Below are positions 6,731-14,515 of a stretch of DNA of 37,014 nucleotides, piece by piece. A program made the position numbers and the translations under genes. Source of the DNA: Anoxybacillus sp. J5B_2022 (lineage in GTDB: Bacteria; Bacillota; Bacilli; Bacillales; Anoxybacillaceae); NCBI RefSeq assembly GCF_026847645.1, contig NZ_JAPSMC010000027.1, positions 1-37,014 on the forward strand, read 5' to 3'. Within the stretch, counting starts at the first letter, position 1; each line of letters opens with the position of its first letter. The notes below the pieces were generated by a model, which was given only the letters and a program-made list of their open reading frames with translations, did no database searches and was not told the DNA's origin.

Positions 6731-8275
6731 ATGGTGATTCAAGAGAAAGTCGTCATTGGAGTGGACATCGGAACGACGAGTACAAAAGCAGTCGTTTTTA
6801 GCGAACAAGGTCGGGTGTTAGCCTCCCATGCCGTCGATTATTCCATGATTCAGCCGTATCCGGGATGGGCAGAGCAAGATCCGGAAGAGTTGTTTGCAGC
6901 GGTCATTCAAGCGGTGGGAGGAGTGACAGTTCGCTATGCCATCCGTCCAGAACAAGTAAAAGCACTAGGATTTAGTGCAGCCATGCACTCGGTGATGGCA
7001 ATTGATAAAGATGGGAAACCTCTTACTAATCTCATCATCTGGGCTGACAATCGAAGCGTTTCTCAAGCAGAAAGGGTGCTCAAGGAACAAAGAGGGATTG
7101 ATATTTACCGGCGGACGGGAACACCAATTCACCCAATGTCGCCGCTAGTAAAATTGCTGTGGCTGAAAGAAGAGCAGCCGGACATATTTCGAAATGCTAG
7201 ACGCTTTGTTTCGGTAAAAGATTACGTGCTTTATCGCCTGTATGGAGAATACGTCACCGATCATTCGCTTGCTTCGGCTACCGGTTTGTTTCGTCTTAGT
7301 ACACTCGATTGGGATGAGGACGTCCTATCTTTCCTTGGAATTGGCCGCGAACATTTGCCTCGCCTTGTGTCAGCAACGCACATTTTGCAAGGAATGAAAA
7401 AAGAATGGGCAGAAAAAATGGGCGTAGCTCCTAGTGTGCCGGTCATTATTGGAGCAAGTGATGGCGTGCTTGCCAACATCGGTGTTGGGGCGGTGCTCCC
7501 GGGAGAGGCAGCTATTACGATCGGAACAAGTGGAGCAGTACGAACCATTGCCGCAAAGCCAACGACGGATGAAAAAGGTAGGACGTTTTGTTATGCATTA
7601 ACTCCGGGGTATTGGGTCGTCGGTGGACCAACGAATAACGGTGGTATTTTGCTTCGCTGGCTGCGTGATGAATTCGGTGCGCAAGAACGAGAAGTGGCGA
7701 AAAAGCTCGGCGTGGATCCATATGATTTATTGACGAAATACGCCGAACGCGTACCGCCGGGGGCAGAAGGACTTTTGTTTTTACCATTTTTATCGGGAGA
7801 ACGCGCACCATATTGGAATGCAAATGCCCGCGGGACGTTTTTCGGTCTTAGTCTCCATCACAAACGCGAACATTTCATCCGCGCGGTGATGGAAGGCGTC
7901 TGCTTTAGCATTTTATCAGTAGCACTTGCTATTCGCGATGTGACTGGACCAATGGAGGAGATCCGTGTTTCAGGTGGGTTTGCTAAATCGCCGTTTTGGC
8001 GGCAAATACTCTCTGATATGCTCGGAAAACCGCTCATTGTGCCGCAAACGCACGAAGCATCTGCATTAGGAGCTGCTGCTGTAGCGCTTCATGCTTTAGG
8101 TGAGTTGCCGTCGTTGGGGATGGTAAAAACATGGATTGATACAACGGCTTGTCATGAACCAAACGAAGCCCATACACGCATTTATGCTGAACTATTTGAC
8201 TTGTATGTGCGTTTGTATGAGCGGTTAAAAGAGGAGTTTGATATGATTGCAGCATTTCAACGTCGAAATGGATAA
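6731..8275 (+). CDS. gntK: Gluconokinase (FGGY family)
   Basis: The product has 514 residues, as in B. subtilis GntK. Visible FGGY elements are the first phosphate loop VIGVDIGTTSTKAVVF, the sugar-site segment SAAMHSVMAIDKDGKPLTNL with IWADNRS, the second ATP-binding loop ITIGTSGAVR, and the C-terminal signature VSGGFAKSPFWRQILSDML. The enzyme phosphorylates D-gluconate to 6-phosphogluconate, feeding the pentose phosphate pathway. I chose ATG 6731, because AAGGGAGGAG at 6716-6725 is spaced for it; the ATG at 6710 overlaps the regulator's stop codon and has no site. It is cotranscribed with the LacI-type regulator and followed by the permease gene behind two further operators. Confidence 0.92.
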   Translation: MVIQEKVVIGVDIGTTSTKAVVFSEQGRVLASHAVDYSMIQPYPGWAEQDPEELFAAVIQAVGGVTVRYAIRPEQVKALGFSAAMHSVMAIDKDGKPLTNLIIWADNRSVSQAERVLKEQRGIDIYRRTGTPIHPMSPLVKLLWLKEEQPDIFRNARRFVSVKDYVLYRLYGEYVTDHSLASATGLFRLSTLDWDEDVLSFLGIGREHLPRLVSATHILQGMKKEWAEKMGVAPSVPVIIGASDGVLANIGVGAVLPGEAAITIGTSGAVRTIAAKPTTDEKGRTFCYALTPGYWVVGGPTNNGGILLRWLRDEFGAQEREVAKKLGVDPYDLLTKYAERVPPGAEGLLFLPFLSGERAPYWNANARGTFFGLSLHHKREHFIRAVMEGVCFSILSVALAIRDVTGPMEEIRVSGGFAKSPFWRQILSDMLGKPLIVPQTHEASALGAAAVALHALGELPSLGMVKTWIDTTACHEPNEAHTRIYAELFDLYVRLYERLKEEFDMIAAFQRRNG

Positions 8276-8288
8276 AAATCTTTATCAA

Positions 8289-8333
8289 CTAAACCGATTT
8301 AGTACCCCACTAAAGAATACTAAATCGATTTAG
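8289..8333. promoter_or_regulatory. Operator pair upstream of gntP
   Basis: CTAAACCGATTTAG (8289-8302) and CTAAATCGATTTAG (8320-8333) are near-identical to the operators at 5634 and 5663, with centres 31 bp apart. They imply separate control of gntP by the same LacI-type regulator. No convincing -35/-10 pair could be placed around them, so gntP may also be read through from gntK. Confidence 0.75.
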
Positions 8334-8429
8334 ATAATTTCGTAGTTTCTTAGTGGAAGGCGGCAAGCATTTGTGATGGTGAGAAATTTAATTTAGTTAT
8401 TTTGCGCAAAAACAAAGGGGGAACAAGGA

Positions 8430-9779
8430 ATGGGGATTGCCATTGTTGTTGTTGCTATTATGGTGCTATTGCTACTAATTACTGTAGTGAAAATGCATCC
8501 GTTTGTCGCGCTCATTTTAATTTCTGTTGGTGTCGGTTTAGCGATGGGGATGCCGCTTATTGCCCCATCACCAGAAACACCGGGTATTATTGATTCGATT
8601 AAGGCTGGGTTAGGCAATACGCTTGGTTTTTTGGCGATTGTGTTGGCACTCGGAACGATGCTCGGAAAAATGATGGCGGAGTCCGGCGGAGCTGAACGAA
8701 TTGCCAAAACGCTAATTGCTCGCTTTGGTCAAAAACGTGTTCATTGGGCAATGATGGTCGTTGCTTTTTTGGTTGGGATTCCGGTGTTTTTCCAAGTAGG
8801 GTTTGTATTGCTTATCCCTCTCGTCTTTACGATCGCGATGGAAACAGGTATTTCGCTCGTTACAATTGGGATTCCGCTTGTCGCTGGCTTATCGGTCGTG
8901 CACGGTCTCGTTCCGCCGCATCCAGCAGCGATGGCAGCGGTTGGCATTTTTAAAGCAGACGTTGGAAAGACGATTCTTTATTCGCTTATCGTTGGCCTGC
9001 CGACGGCGGTTATTGCTGGACCATTGTATGGAAAATGGATTGGTGCGCGCATGTACAAAAAGGTGCCGGCGGAAATCGCTGAACAGCTCGTACAGCATAA
9101 AGAAACAAGAGAACTCCCAGGATTCGGGAACACGCTATTTACGATTTTGCTTCCGGTCATTTTAATGCTTATCTCTTCGATTGCCAACGTTACGCTCGAT
9201 CAAACATTAGAAACAGCGAAAGTATTACGTTTTATCGGTGACCCAATTGTCGCACTACTCCTTGCCACGATTTATTCGTTCTTTAGCCTAGGATATTCCC
9301 GAGGGTTTAACCGTGACAACGTGCTAAAATTTGCAAACGACTGCCTTGGTCCAGTCGCAAACATCTTACTTGTTATCGGGGCAGGAGGAGCGTTCAATAA
9401 AGTGCTTCTTGACTCTGGTATCGGCCAACAAATTGCTGAGGCAGCGAAACATTCCCATCTATCCCCGCTTTTATTAGGATGGGGGATTGCAGCTCTCATT
9501 CGCGTCGCAACTGGTTCAGCTACTGTTTCGATGATGACTGCCGCTGGTATCGTCGCGCCAATCGCTGCTACTATGTCAGGTACAAATATGGAGCTGCTCG
9601 TGTTGGCGACCGGTGCTGGCTCGCTGATTTTGTCGCACGTCAACGACTCCGGCTTCTGGATGATTAAAGAATATTTTGGCATGACGGTCAAAGAAACACT
9701 TATGACTTGGACCGTGATGGAAACGATTATTTCAGTGGTAGCTTTTATTTTCATCTCATTGTTAAACATTATTCTCTAA
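8430..9779 (+). CDS. gntP: Gluconate permease (GntP family)
   Basis: This 449-residue, strongly hydrophobic protein has about 12-14 membrane helices, and its length equals that of B. subtilis GntP. Conserved GntP-family segments include GLVPPHPAAMAAVGIF in the middle, LVIGAGGAFNKVLLDSGIG, IRVATGSATVSMMTAAGI and LSHVNDSGFWMIKEYFGM. It imports gluconate by proton symport across the cytoplasmic membrane. The ATG lies behind AAAGGGGGAAC. Together with gntK it completes uptake and activation; the 6-phosphogluconate dehydrogenase gene gntZ of the B. subtilis operon is not here and must be elsewhere. Confidence 0.93.
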   Translation: MGIAIVVVAIMVLLLLITVVKMHPFVALILISVGVGLAMGMPLIAPSPETPGIIDSIKAGLGNTLGFLAIVLALGTMLGKMMAESGGAERIAKTLIARFGQKRVHWAMMVVAFLVGIPVFFQVGFVLLIPLVFTIAMETGISLVTIGIPLVAGLSVVHGLVPPHPAAMAAVGIFKADVGKTILYSLIVGLPTAVIAGPLYGKWIGARMYKKVPAEIAEQLVQHKETRELPGFGNTLFTILLPVILMLISSIANVTLDQTLETAKVLRFIGDPIVALLLATIYSFFSLGYSRGFNRDNVLKFANDCLGPVANILLVIGAGGAFNKVLLDSGIGQQIAEAAKHSHLSPLLLGWGIAALIRVATGSATVSMMTAAGIVAPIAATMSGTNMELLVLATGAGSLILSHVNDSGFWMIKEYFGMTVKETLMTWTVMETIISVVAFIFISLLNIIL

Positions 9780-9788
9780 CAAACAACA

Positions 9789-9825
9789 CCCGCCCCGTCT
9801 CACTTATGGGCGGGATTCTCGTTTT
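9789..9825 (+). terminator. Terminator after gntP
   Basis: CCCGCCC (9789-9795) pairs with GGGCGGG (9808-9814) around a 12-base loop. A short T-rich stretch follows (9816-9825). Confidence 0.75.
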
Positions 9826-9946
9826 AATTAGTTTCGTGGCAATGACTCCTCTCGAATCGGAACGCTGTCCATGGTTACAAAAGCAACGATTGAACGAGGT
9901 TGGCTTGCTTTTCTAACAACGTTATTAGAAAAAAGCAATCACTAAA

Positions 9947-9973
9947 GTTAGTTCGTTTTTTGGACAAACTAAC
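9947..9973. promoter_or_regulatory. XylR-type operator of the oxidoreductase/galM/AKR unit
   Basis: This is a 27-bp interrupted palindrome whose arms are GTTAGTTCGT and ACAAACTAAC (one mismatch). It closely resembles the Bacillus XylR box (TTAGTTTGTTT and its complement) and shares the GACAAAC half-site with the xylA operator at 14427. It overlaps the -35 hexamer at 9960, so binding would block the promoter. Confidence 0.8.
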
Positions 9974-9989
9974 TAAAAATTGCTATAAT
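9960..9989 (+). promoter_or_regulatory. Sigma-A promoter with extended -10
   Basis: TTGGAC (9960-9965), an 18-base spacer and TATAAT (9984-9989) preceded by TGC (extended -10) make a strong promoter. Transcription should start near 9996, giving an untranslated leader of about 87 bases before the GTG at 10083. Confidence 0.85.
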
Positions 9990-10022
9990 CATTGTGAAGA
10001 AAGCGTTGGAAAATTCAAAAAG

Positions 10023-10060
10023 GGTAGGGGCTGGTCTTGTTGTTTAGATCAGCCTCTACC
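10023..10060 (+). other. Stable stem-loop in the 5' leader
   Basis: Bases 10023-10036 can pair almost completely with 10047-10060 (14 pairs including two G:T). The structure ends about five bases before the GAAAAAGGAG ribosome binding site. It has no T-tract, so it is not a terminator as drawn. It may protect the message or influence translation. Confidence 0.55.
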
Positions 10061-10082
10061 TATTGAAAAAGGAGTGGGAAAT

Positions 10083-11078
10083 GTGGGAAAGAACGTGCGC
10101 TGGGGAATTTTAAGCACGGCGGCTATTGCTAGAAACGAGCTGATTCCAGCGATTCAGCGTGCAGAAAACGCCGAAGTCGCAGCAATCGCAAGCGGTAGCA
10201 GGAAGGCGCATGAAGTAGCGCAGCAGTTCGGAATACCAACAGCTTATAACAATTATGAAGACTTGCTTGCCGATCCTAACATTGATGCTGTATATATTCC
10301 GCTTCCGAACCATATGCACATGGAATGGACGGTGAAAGCAGCGAAACAGAAAAAGCATATTCTTTGCGAAAAGCCAGCAGCTTTATGCGAAGAAGATGTT
10401 CGAAAAATGGTCGAGGCTTGCCAAGAAAACGGGGTCATTTGGATGGAAGCGTTTATGTACCAGTTTCACCCGCAGCACAACCGAGTAAAAGAAATCATTG
10501 CTTCTGGAGAAATCGGAACAGTAAAAAGCATGCGGTCAAGTTTTTCTTTTTACCTTGCTGAGCGGGAGAATAATATTCGAATGGAGGCGGCGTTTGGCGG
10601 TGGGAGTTTACTAGATGTGGGCTGCTATTGTGTGCATTCCATTCGCTATTTACTAGAAACGGAGCCAGTTGCTTTATCCGTTCATTCTACGTACGATGAC
10701 CGTTACGGGGTGGATATAATAACAAGCGGGTGGATGTTATTGGAAAATGGTGTCCATGCTTTATTTGACTGCAGTTTCGATATGTTTGCCCGTAACGAGT
10801 ATGAAATTATCGGAACGAAGGGAAAAATTACTGTTCCGCGGGCGTACCGTCCGGACGTGCAACAAGGCAACGGCTTAATCATCATCCAAGCAGGCGACGG
10901 AAACACGCGGGAAGAAGTAGTGAACGGCGACCAATACCGTCTACAGGTGGAGCACTTCTCGCAATGCATCATCGATGGGACAACGCCAAGCTATTCACCT
11001 GACGCAATCATTCGGCAAGCAAAAGTATTAGAGGCATGCCGCACGTCAGCGAGTATCGGAAAAGTCGTTGAACTATAA
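10083..11078 (+). CDS. Gfo/Idh/MocA-family NAD(P)-dependent sugar oxidoreductase
   Basis: The 331-residue protein opens with a Rossmann fold (VRWGILSTAAIARNELIPAI), then DAVYIPLPNHMH, and the family signature ILCEKPAAL, whose Lys is the usual catalytic residue. The C-terminal alpha/beta domain carries GGGSLLDVGCYCVHSIRYL. Members oxidise or reduce sugar hydroxyls or aldehydes; some Gfo/Idh/MocA enzymes are D-xylose 1-dehydrogenases. Its place behind a XylR-type box, next to a mutarotase, fits oxidation of xylose or another pentose, but the substrate is inferred. GTG 10083 is chosen because AAAAAGGAG ends eight bases before it and the length matches the family; the open frame extends upstream only through the leader. 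Confidence 0.85.
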   Translation: MGKNVRWGILSTAAIARNELIPAIQRAENAEVAAIASGSRKAHEVAQQFGIPTAYNNYEDLLADPNIDAVYIPLPNHMHMEWTVKAAKQKKHILCEKPAALCEEDVRKMVEACQENGVIWMEAFMYQFHPQHNRVKEIIASGEIGTVKSMRSSFSFYLAERENNIRMEAAFGGGSLLDVGCYCVHSIRYLLETEPVALSVHSTYDDRYGVDIITSGWMLLENGVHALFDCSFDMFARNEYEIIGTKGKITVPRAYRPDVQQGNGLIIIQAGDGNTREEVVNGDQYRLQVEHFSQCIIDGTTPSYSPDAIIRQAKVLEACRTSASIGKVVEL

Positions 11079-11107
11079 GCAGCACACAAAGGAAGGAAGG
11101 GGTAGGG

Positions 11108-12160
11108 ATGAAAATTGTCCAAGAACAATGGACGGAAGTGGACGGCCGTCCGATTATCGCTTATACCTTTACGAACGATAACGGCATCGAAGTGACGTGT
11201 ATCAATTATGGGTGTATTATTACGAAAATAGTAACTCCTGATAAACATGGAAACTATGAAAATATTGTGCTAGCATTCGATGATTTTTCTTCCTATTTGA
11301 CCAACAGCCCGTATCTCGGGGCGATCATCGGAAGAGTGGCGGGAAGGATAAAAAATGCCTCTTTTGAATTAAACGGCAACACGTACACACTCGATAAAAA
11401 CGAAAACGGCAACCATTTACATGGTGGCAAAAAAGGGTTTCATCATGCCATTTGGCAAGGAGCGGGATTTTCTAGAAAAGATGAAGTCGGTGTCCAATTT
11501 TCGTATATGAGTATTGATGGAGAAGAAGGATATCCTGGGAACGTCGACGTTCACGTCACGTACACATTAAATAATCAAAACGAACTAACGATTTCCTACC
11601 GTGCCACTTCTGACAAAGATACGCCAATAACGTTAACGAACCATACGTATTTTAATTTAAGTGGCAACGTAAAAAGCGATATTTTGCAACATCAGCTAAA
11701 AATAAAAAGCGACCGATTTTTGGAATTGGATCACGAATTTCTTCCGACTGGTGCACTGCTTGATGTGACGGGCACTCCGTTTGATTTGCGCGAAGGAAAA
11801 ACGATACAAGAAGGCGTGGAAGCAACCCATCCGCAAATCGCCTTAGTCGGGCAAGGATACGATCATCCGTTTTTGTTAAATACCCATCATGACGAAGAAA
11901 TTTTGTTGTTCGAACCGGAAAGCGGACGAACATTAATAGTAGAAACAGATGAACCAGGGGTGGTCGTGTATACGGGCAATCAGCTTCCGAGTGAAATAAA
12001 AGTAAACGGGGCACCCGCGCGAAAATATTTAGGCATTTGTTTAGAAACACAAGCATTGCCGGATGCAGTGCATCATTCACACTTTCCTTCCTGCATTTTG
12101 CGAGCAGGAGAAGTGTATTCATCAGTTACGAAATATACGTTTTGTGTGCAGGAGGGGTAA
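11108..12160 (+). CDS. galM: Aldose 1-epimerase (mutarotase)
   Basis: The 350-residue product has the galactose-mutarotase fold: CINYGCIITKI near the N-terminus, GRVAGRIKNASFEL, the substrate loop NGNHLHGGKKGFHHAIW with a conserved His, the second His in LTNHTYFNLSG, and QGYDHPFLL near the C-terminus. The His pair and a late Glu (CLETQALPDA) are the expected catalytic residues. It interconverts alpha and beta anomers of aldoses so that anomer-specific enzymes are not rate-limited. It lies 29 bp after the oxidoreductase, behind an AAGGAAGGAAGGGG site, and two bases before the aldo/keto reductase, so the three form an operon. Confidence 0.93.
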   Translation: MKIVQEQWTEVDGRPIIAYTFTNDNGIEVTCINYGCIITKIVTPDKHGNYENIVLAFDDFSSYLTNSPYLGAIIGRVAGRIKNASFELNGNTYTLDKNENGNHLHGGKKGFHHAIWQGAGFSRKDEVGVQFSYMSIDGEEGYPGNVDVHVTYTLNNQNELTISYRATSDKDTPITLTNHTYFNLSGNVKSDILQHQLKIKSDRFLELDHEFLPTGALLDVTGTPFDLREGKTIQEGVEATHPQIALVGQGYDHPFLLNTHHDEEILLFEPESGRTLIVETDEPGVVVYTGNQLPSEIKVNGAPARKYLGICLETQALPDAVHHSHFPSCILRAGEVYSSVTKYTFCVQEG

Positions 12161-12162
12161 AG

Positions 12163-13146
12163 ATGAACTATCGTCGTTTAGGAAATACAGAATTAGAAGT
12201 GAGTGAAATAAGTTTTGGGACGTGGGCGATTGGCGGTTCTTGGGGACATACGGACGACAGTGAAGCGTTGAAAGGATTGCAGCGGGCGATTGATGCGGGT
12301 GTCAATTTTTTTGACACCGCAGATGTGTATGGCAACGGTCATAGCGAAGAGCTTTTGGCAAAAGCGACAAAAGGAAAAGAAGACGACATTTATATCGCTA
12401 CGAAATTTTGCCGCGCGGGGGACATTCATGATTTTCGCACATACTCCGAGGAAAAAGTGCGGGAATATTGCGAAGGAAGTTTAAAGCGATTGCAGCGCGA
12501 GCGCATTGATTTATACCAAATTCACTGTCCACCGTTTGAAGTGTTAAAAGATGGACGAGTGTTTGAAGTGTTGGATAAACTGCAACAAGAAGGAAAGATT
12601 CGCTATTATGGCGTGAGTGTCGAAACGGTCGAAGAAGGTCTGTTTTGTTTAACGAATCCGAACGTAAAAGCGCTGCAAGTCATCTTTAACATTTTCCGGC
12701 AAAAACCGTTAGAACAGCTGCTTCCGCAAGCAAAAGCACAAGGGGTAGGAATTTTGGCACGTCTGCCGCTTGCTAGTGGGTTATTGACAGGGAAATTTAA
12801 AAAGGACACAACGTTTGCGGAAAATGACCACCGCCATTTTAACCGAGACGGGCAACACTTCAACGTTGGCGAAACGTTCGCTGGGCTTGAGTTTCAAAAA
12901 GGCGTGGAGTTGAGCGAACAGCTAACGTGGATTGCTAACGGCAGAGGCAATATGACAAGAGCCGCATTGCGGTGGATTTTAGACTATGACGAAGTGACGT
13001 GCGTCATTCCGGGATTCAAAACTGTAAAACAAGTCGAAGACAACTTGCAGGCGCTTCATGTTCCGTCGTTTAGCGAAGAAGAAAAGGAACGGTTAACAGC
13101 GTTTTATCAAAATGAAGTCCATCCGTTCATTCGCGGGGCGTATTAA
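12163..13146 (+). CDS. Aldo/keto reductase
   Basis: The 327-residue product is an AKR-superfamily TIM barrel. The catalytic tetrad is visible: Asp and Tyr in FFDTADVYGNGHSEELL, Lys in YIATKF, and His in LYQIHCPP. NADPH-binding elements near the C-terminus include VIPGFKTVKQVEDNL. AKRs reduce aldehydes or ketones, including aldoses to alditols, with NADPH; others work as dehydrogenases. The ATG at 12163 follows GCAGGAGGGG and starts two bases after the galM stop; longer upstream frames only overlap galM. Membership in the XylR-boxed operon points to a pentose or a derived aldehyde as substrate. Confidence 0.9.
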   Translation: MNYRRLGNTELEVSEISFGTWAIGGSWGHTDDSEALKGLQRAIDAGVNFFDTADVYGNGHSEELLAKATKGKEDDIYIATKFCRAGDIHDFRTYSEEKVREYCEGSLKRLQRERIDLYQIHCPPFEVLKDGRVFEVLDKLQQEGKIRYYGVSVETVEEGLFCLTNPNVKALQVIFNIFRQKPLEQLLPQAKAQGVGILARLPLASGLLTGKFKKDTTFAENDHRHFNRDGQHFNVGETFAGLEFQKGVELSEQLTWIANGRGNMTRAALRWILDYDEVTCVIPGFKTVKQVEDNLQALHVPSFSEEEKERLTAFYQNEVHPFIRGAY

Positions 13147-13176
13147 AAGGCATCCAGCTCGTTTGGATGCCTTTTT
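13145..13176. terminator. Bidirectional terminator between the AKR gene and xylR
   Basis: A 12-bp stem (AAAAGGCATCCA at 13145-13156 with its complement at 13164-13175) has a seven-base loop. T-runs on both strands let it serve both convergent genes; the xylR stop codon overlaps its end. Confidence 0.9.
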
Positions 13177-14353
13177 ACAGAAACACTTCTACCTTTTCTC
13201 CTTTTTTCAAGAAATCTTCGATAACAAAAAAGGAGATGCCTAATGCGGTGGAGTAAATCGAGCGTTTAGAAAATTGGATAACGACGTTTGCGCGATGAAA
13301 CGGCAACGTACGCTCGTCGATGACTTGTTGGATGGCAGGGAACAGCCATTGTTTGGCCATCGACAAGCGGTTGCCGATGATGACTTGCTCTGGATTAAAC
13401 GTATTGATTAAATTATTAATTCCAATGCCTAAATAGCGGCCGATGCGCCCGAATAATGCGCGCACGTCTTCGTGTCCTTTTTCCGCCAATTGTAATAGCT
13501 CTTCCAACGATACATCATGGCTAAGAAGCGGCTTTGCTTCCTCTAATAGCGCTTTTTCAGAAGCGTATAATTCCCAGCAGCCGCGATTTCCACAGCCGCA
13601 CATTGGGCCGTCGACTTCGATCGTCATATGGCCGCTTTCCCCAGAAAATCCGCTCGTTCCTCTATACAGTTCTCCGTTCAAAATTAAACCGACGCCAATG
13701 CCGATGCCGGCACTTACGTAAATGATGTTGCGAAAATCTTGTCCTGCGCCGCCACGTTTTTCCCCATATGCCCCAGCGTTTGCTTCGTTATCGATGATGA
13801 CAGGGACGTGGAACGTTGCCTCGATATCTTGTTTTAGCGAGATGTTTTTCCACCCTAAATTCGGCGCAAACAATAGCGCTCCTTCTTTATCAACAATACC
13901 AGGAACGCCAATACCGATGCCGATTAAGCCATAACGGCTGTCTGGCATCTGTTCTATTAAATAAGAAATAGTTTCTTTTATATGCGTCCGCACAGAAGAA
14001 TAGCTTTTGTCATGAAACGTCATTTGCTTTTCAACGACGATATTTCCTTGCAGATCGGTTAACACGCCAAGAATATAATGAACCCCTAAATCAATACCGA
14101 TGGAATAGCCAGCTTTTTCGTTAAATAACAATAAAACAGGCCGCCTGCCGCCGCTCGATTCCCCTTGCCCGATTTCGTACACAAGCTCTTCGTCAAGCAA
14201 CTCTTTCACTAACGAAGAAACCGTCCCTTTATTTAATCCGGATCGCTGTGCCACATCCGCCCGCGACAAAGGTCCTTGGCTTTTCACCATCTCAAGCACA
14301 AGCGCCTTATTAATTTTTTTAATCAAATGAGGATTCCCAGTTATTTTTGTCAC
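13175..14353 (-). CDS. xylR: Xylose operon repressor XylR (ROK family)
   Basis: The product has 392 residues when started at GTG 14353. It has a winged helix-turn-helix (GPLSRADVAQRSGLNKGTVS) followed by a ROK sugar-kinase-like domain: IGIDLGVHYILGVLTDLQGN, NEANAGAYGEKRGGAG, and the ROK zinc motif in CGCGNRGCWELYAS. It binds palindromic operators and is released by xylose. The frame is open to ATG 14392, but AGGGTGAT is correctly spaced only for GTG 14353 (or nearby ATG 14359), and no ribosome site precedes 14392. It is divergent from xylA and convergent with the oxidoreductase operon, and boxes upstream of both units match its expected target. Confidence 0.92.
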   Translation of the reverse strand: MTKITGNPHLIKKINKALVLEMVKSQGPLSRADVAQRSGLNKGTVSSLVKELLDEELVYEIGQGESSGGRRPVLLLFNEKAGYSIGIDLGVHYILGVLTDLQGNIVVEKQMTFHDKSYSSVRTHIKETISYLIEQMPDSRYGLIGIGIGVPGIVDKEGALLFAPNLGWKNISLKQDIEATFHVPVIIDNEANAGAYGEKRGGAGQDFRNIIYVSAGIGIGVGLILNGELYRGTSGFSGESGHMTIEVDGPMCGCGNRGCWELYASEKALLEEAKPLLSHDVSLEELLQLAEKGHEDVRALFGRIGRYLGIGINNLINTFNPEQVIIGNRLSMAKQWLFPAIQQVIDERTLPFHRANVVIQFSKRSIYSTALGISFFVIEDFLKKGEKVEVFL

Positions 14354-14426
14354 ATACATCACCCTGTTTATCAATGTATCATAACCAATCAAAGAAATCT
14401 ATCGGTTTTGTGGCAAAAAAACAAAC

Positions 14427-14451
14427 TTTGTTTATCTAATAGACAAACAAA
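14427..14451. promoter_or_regulatory. XylR operator of xylAB
   Basis: This is a 25-bp interrupted palindrome with arms TTTGTTTATCT and AGACAAACAAA (one mismatch) around AAT. It overlaps the -35 hexamer of the xylA promoter and lies in the xylR-xylA divergent region, the classic position for XylR repression. Confidence 0.85.
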
Positions 14452-14468
14452 TAAAAAGACGGTATACT
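14440..14468 (+). promoter_or_regulatory. Sigma-A promoter of xylAB
   Basis: TAGACA (14440-14445) and TATACT (14463-14468) are separated by 17 bases. The start site would be near 14475, giving a leader of about 41 bases before the xylA ATG. Confidence 0.85.
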
Positions 14469-14515
14469 AATAGCAGAAGTTCGATCTCACGAAAAATGAC
14501 GAGGAGGATGTTAGG

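Noticed and set aside
9997-10011. Possible cre in the leader of the oxidoreductase operon
   Set aside because: It fits the cre consensus with three mismatches including the conserved second T and the late C, too weak to report as a site.
9900-10082. Upstream extension of the oxidoreductase frame by 61 codons
   Set aside because: The region holds the promoter, the XylR-like box and the leader hairpin; the extension is simply free of stop codons.
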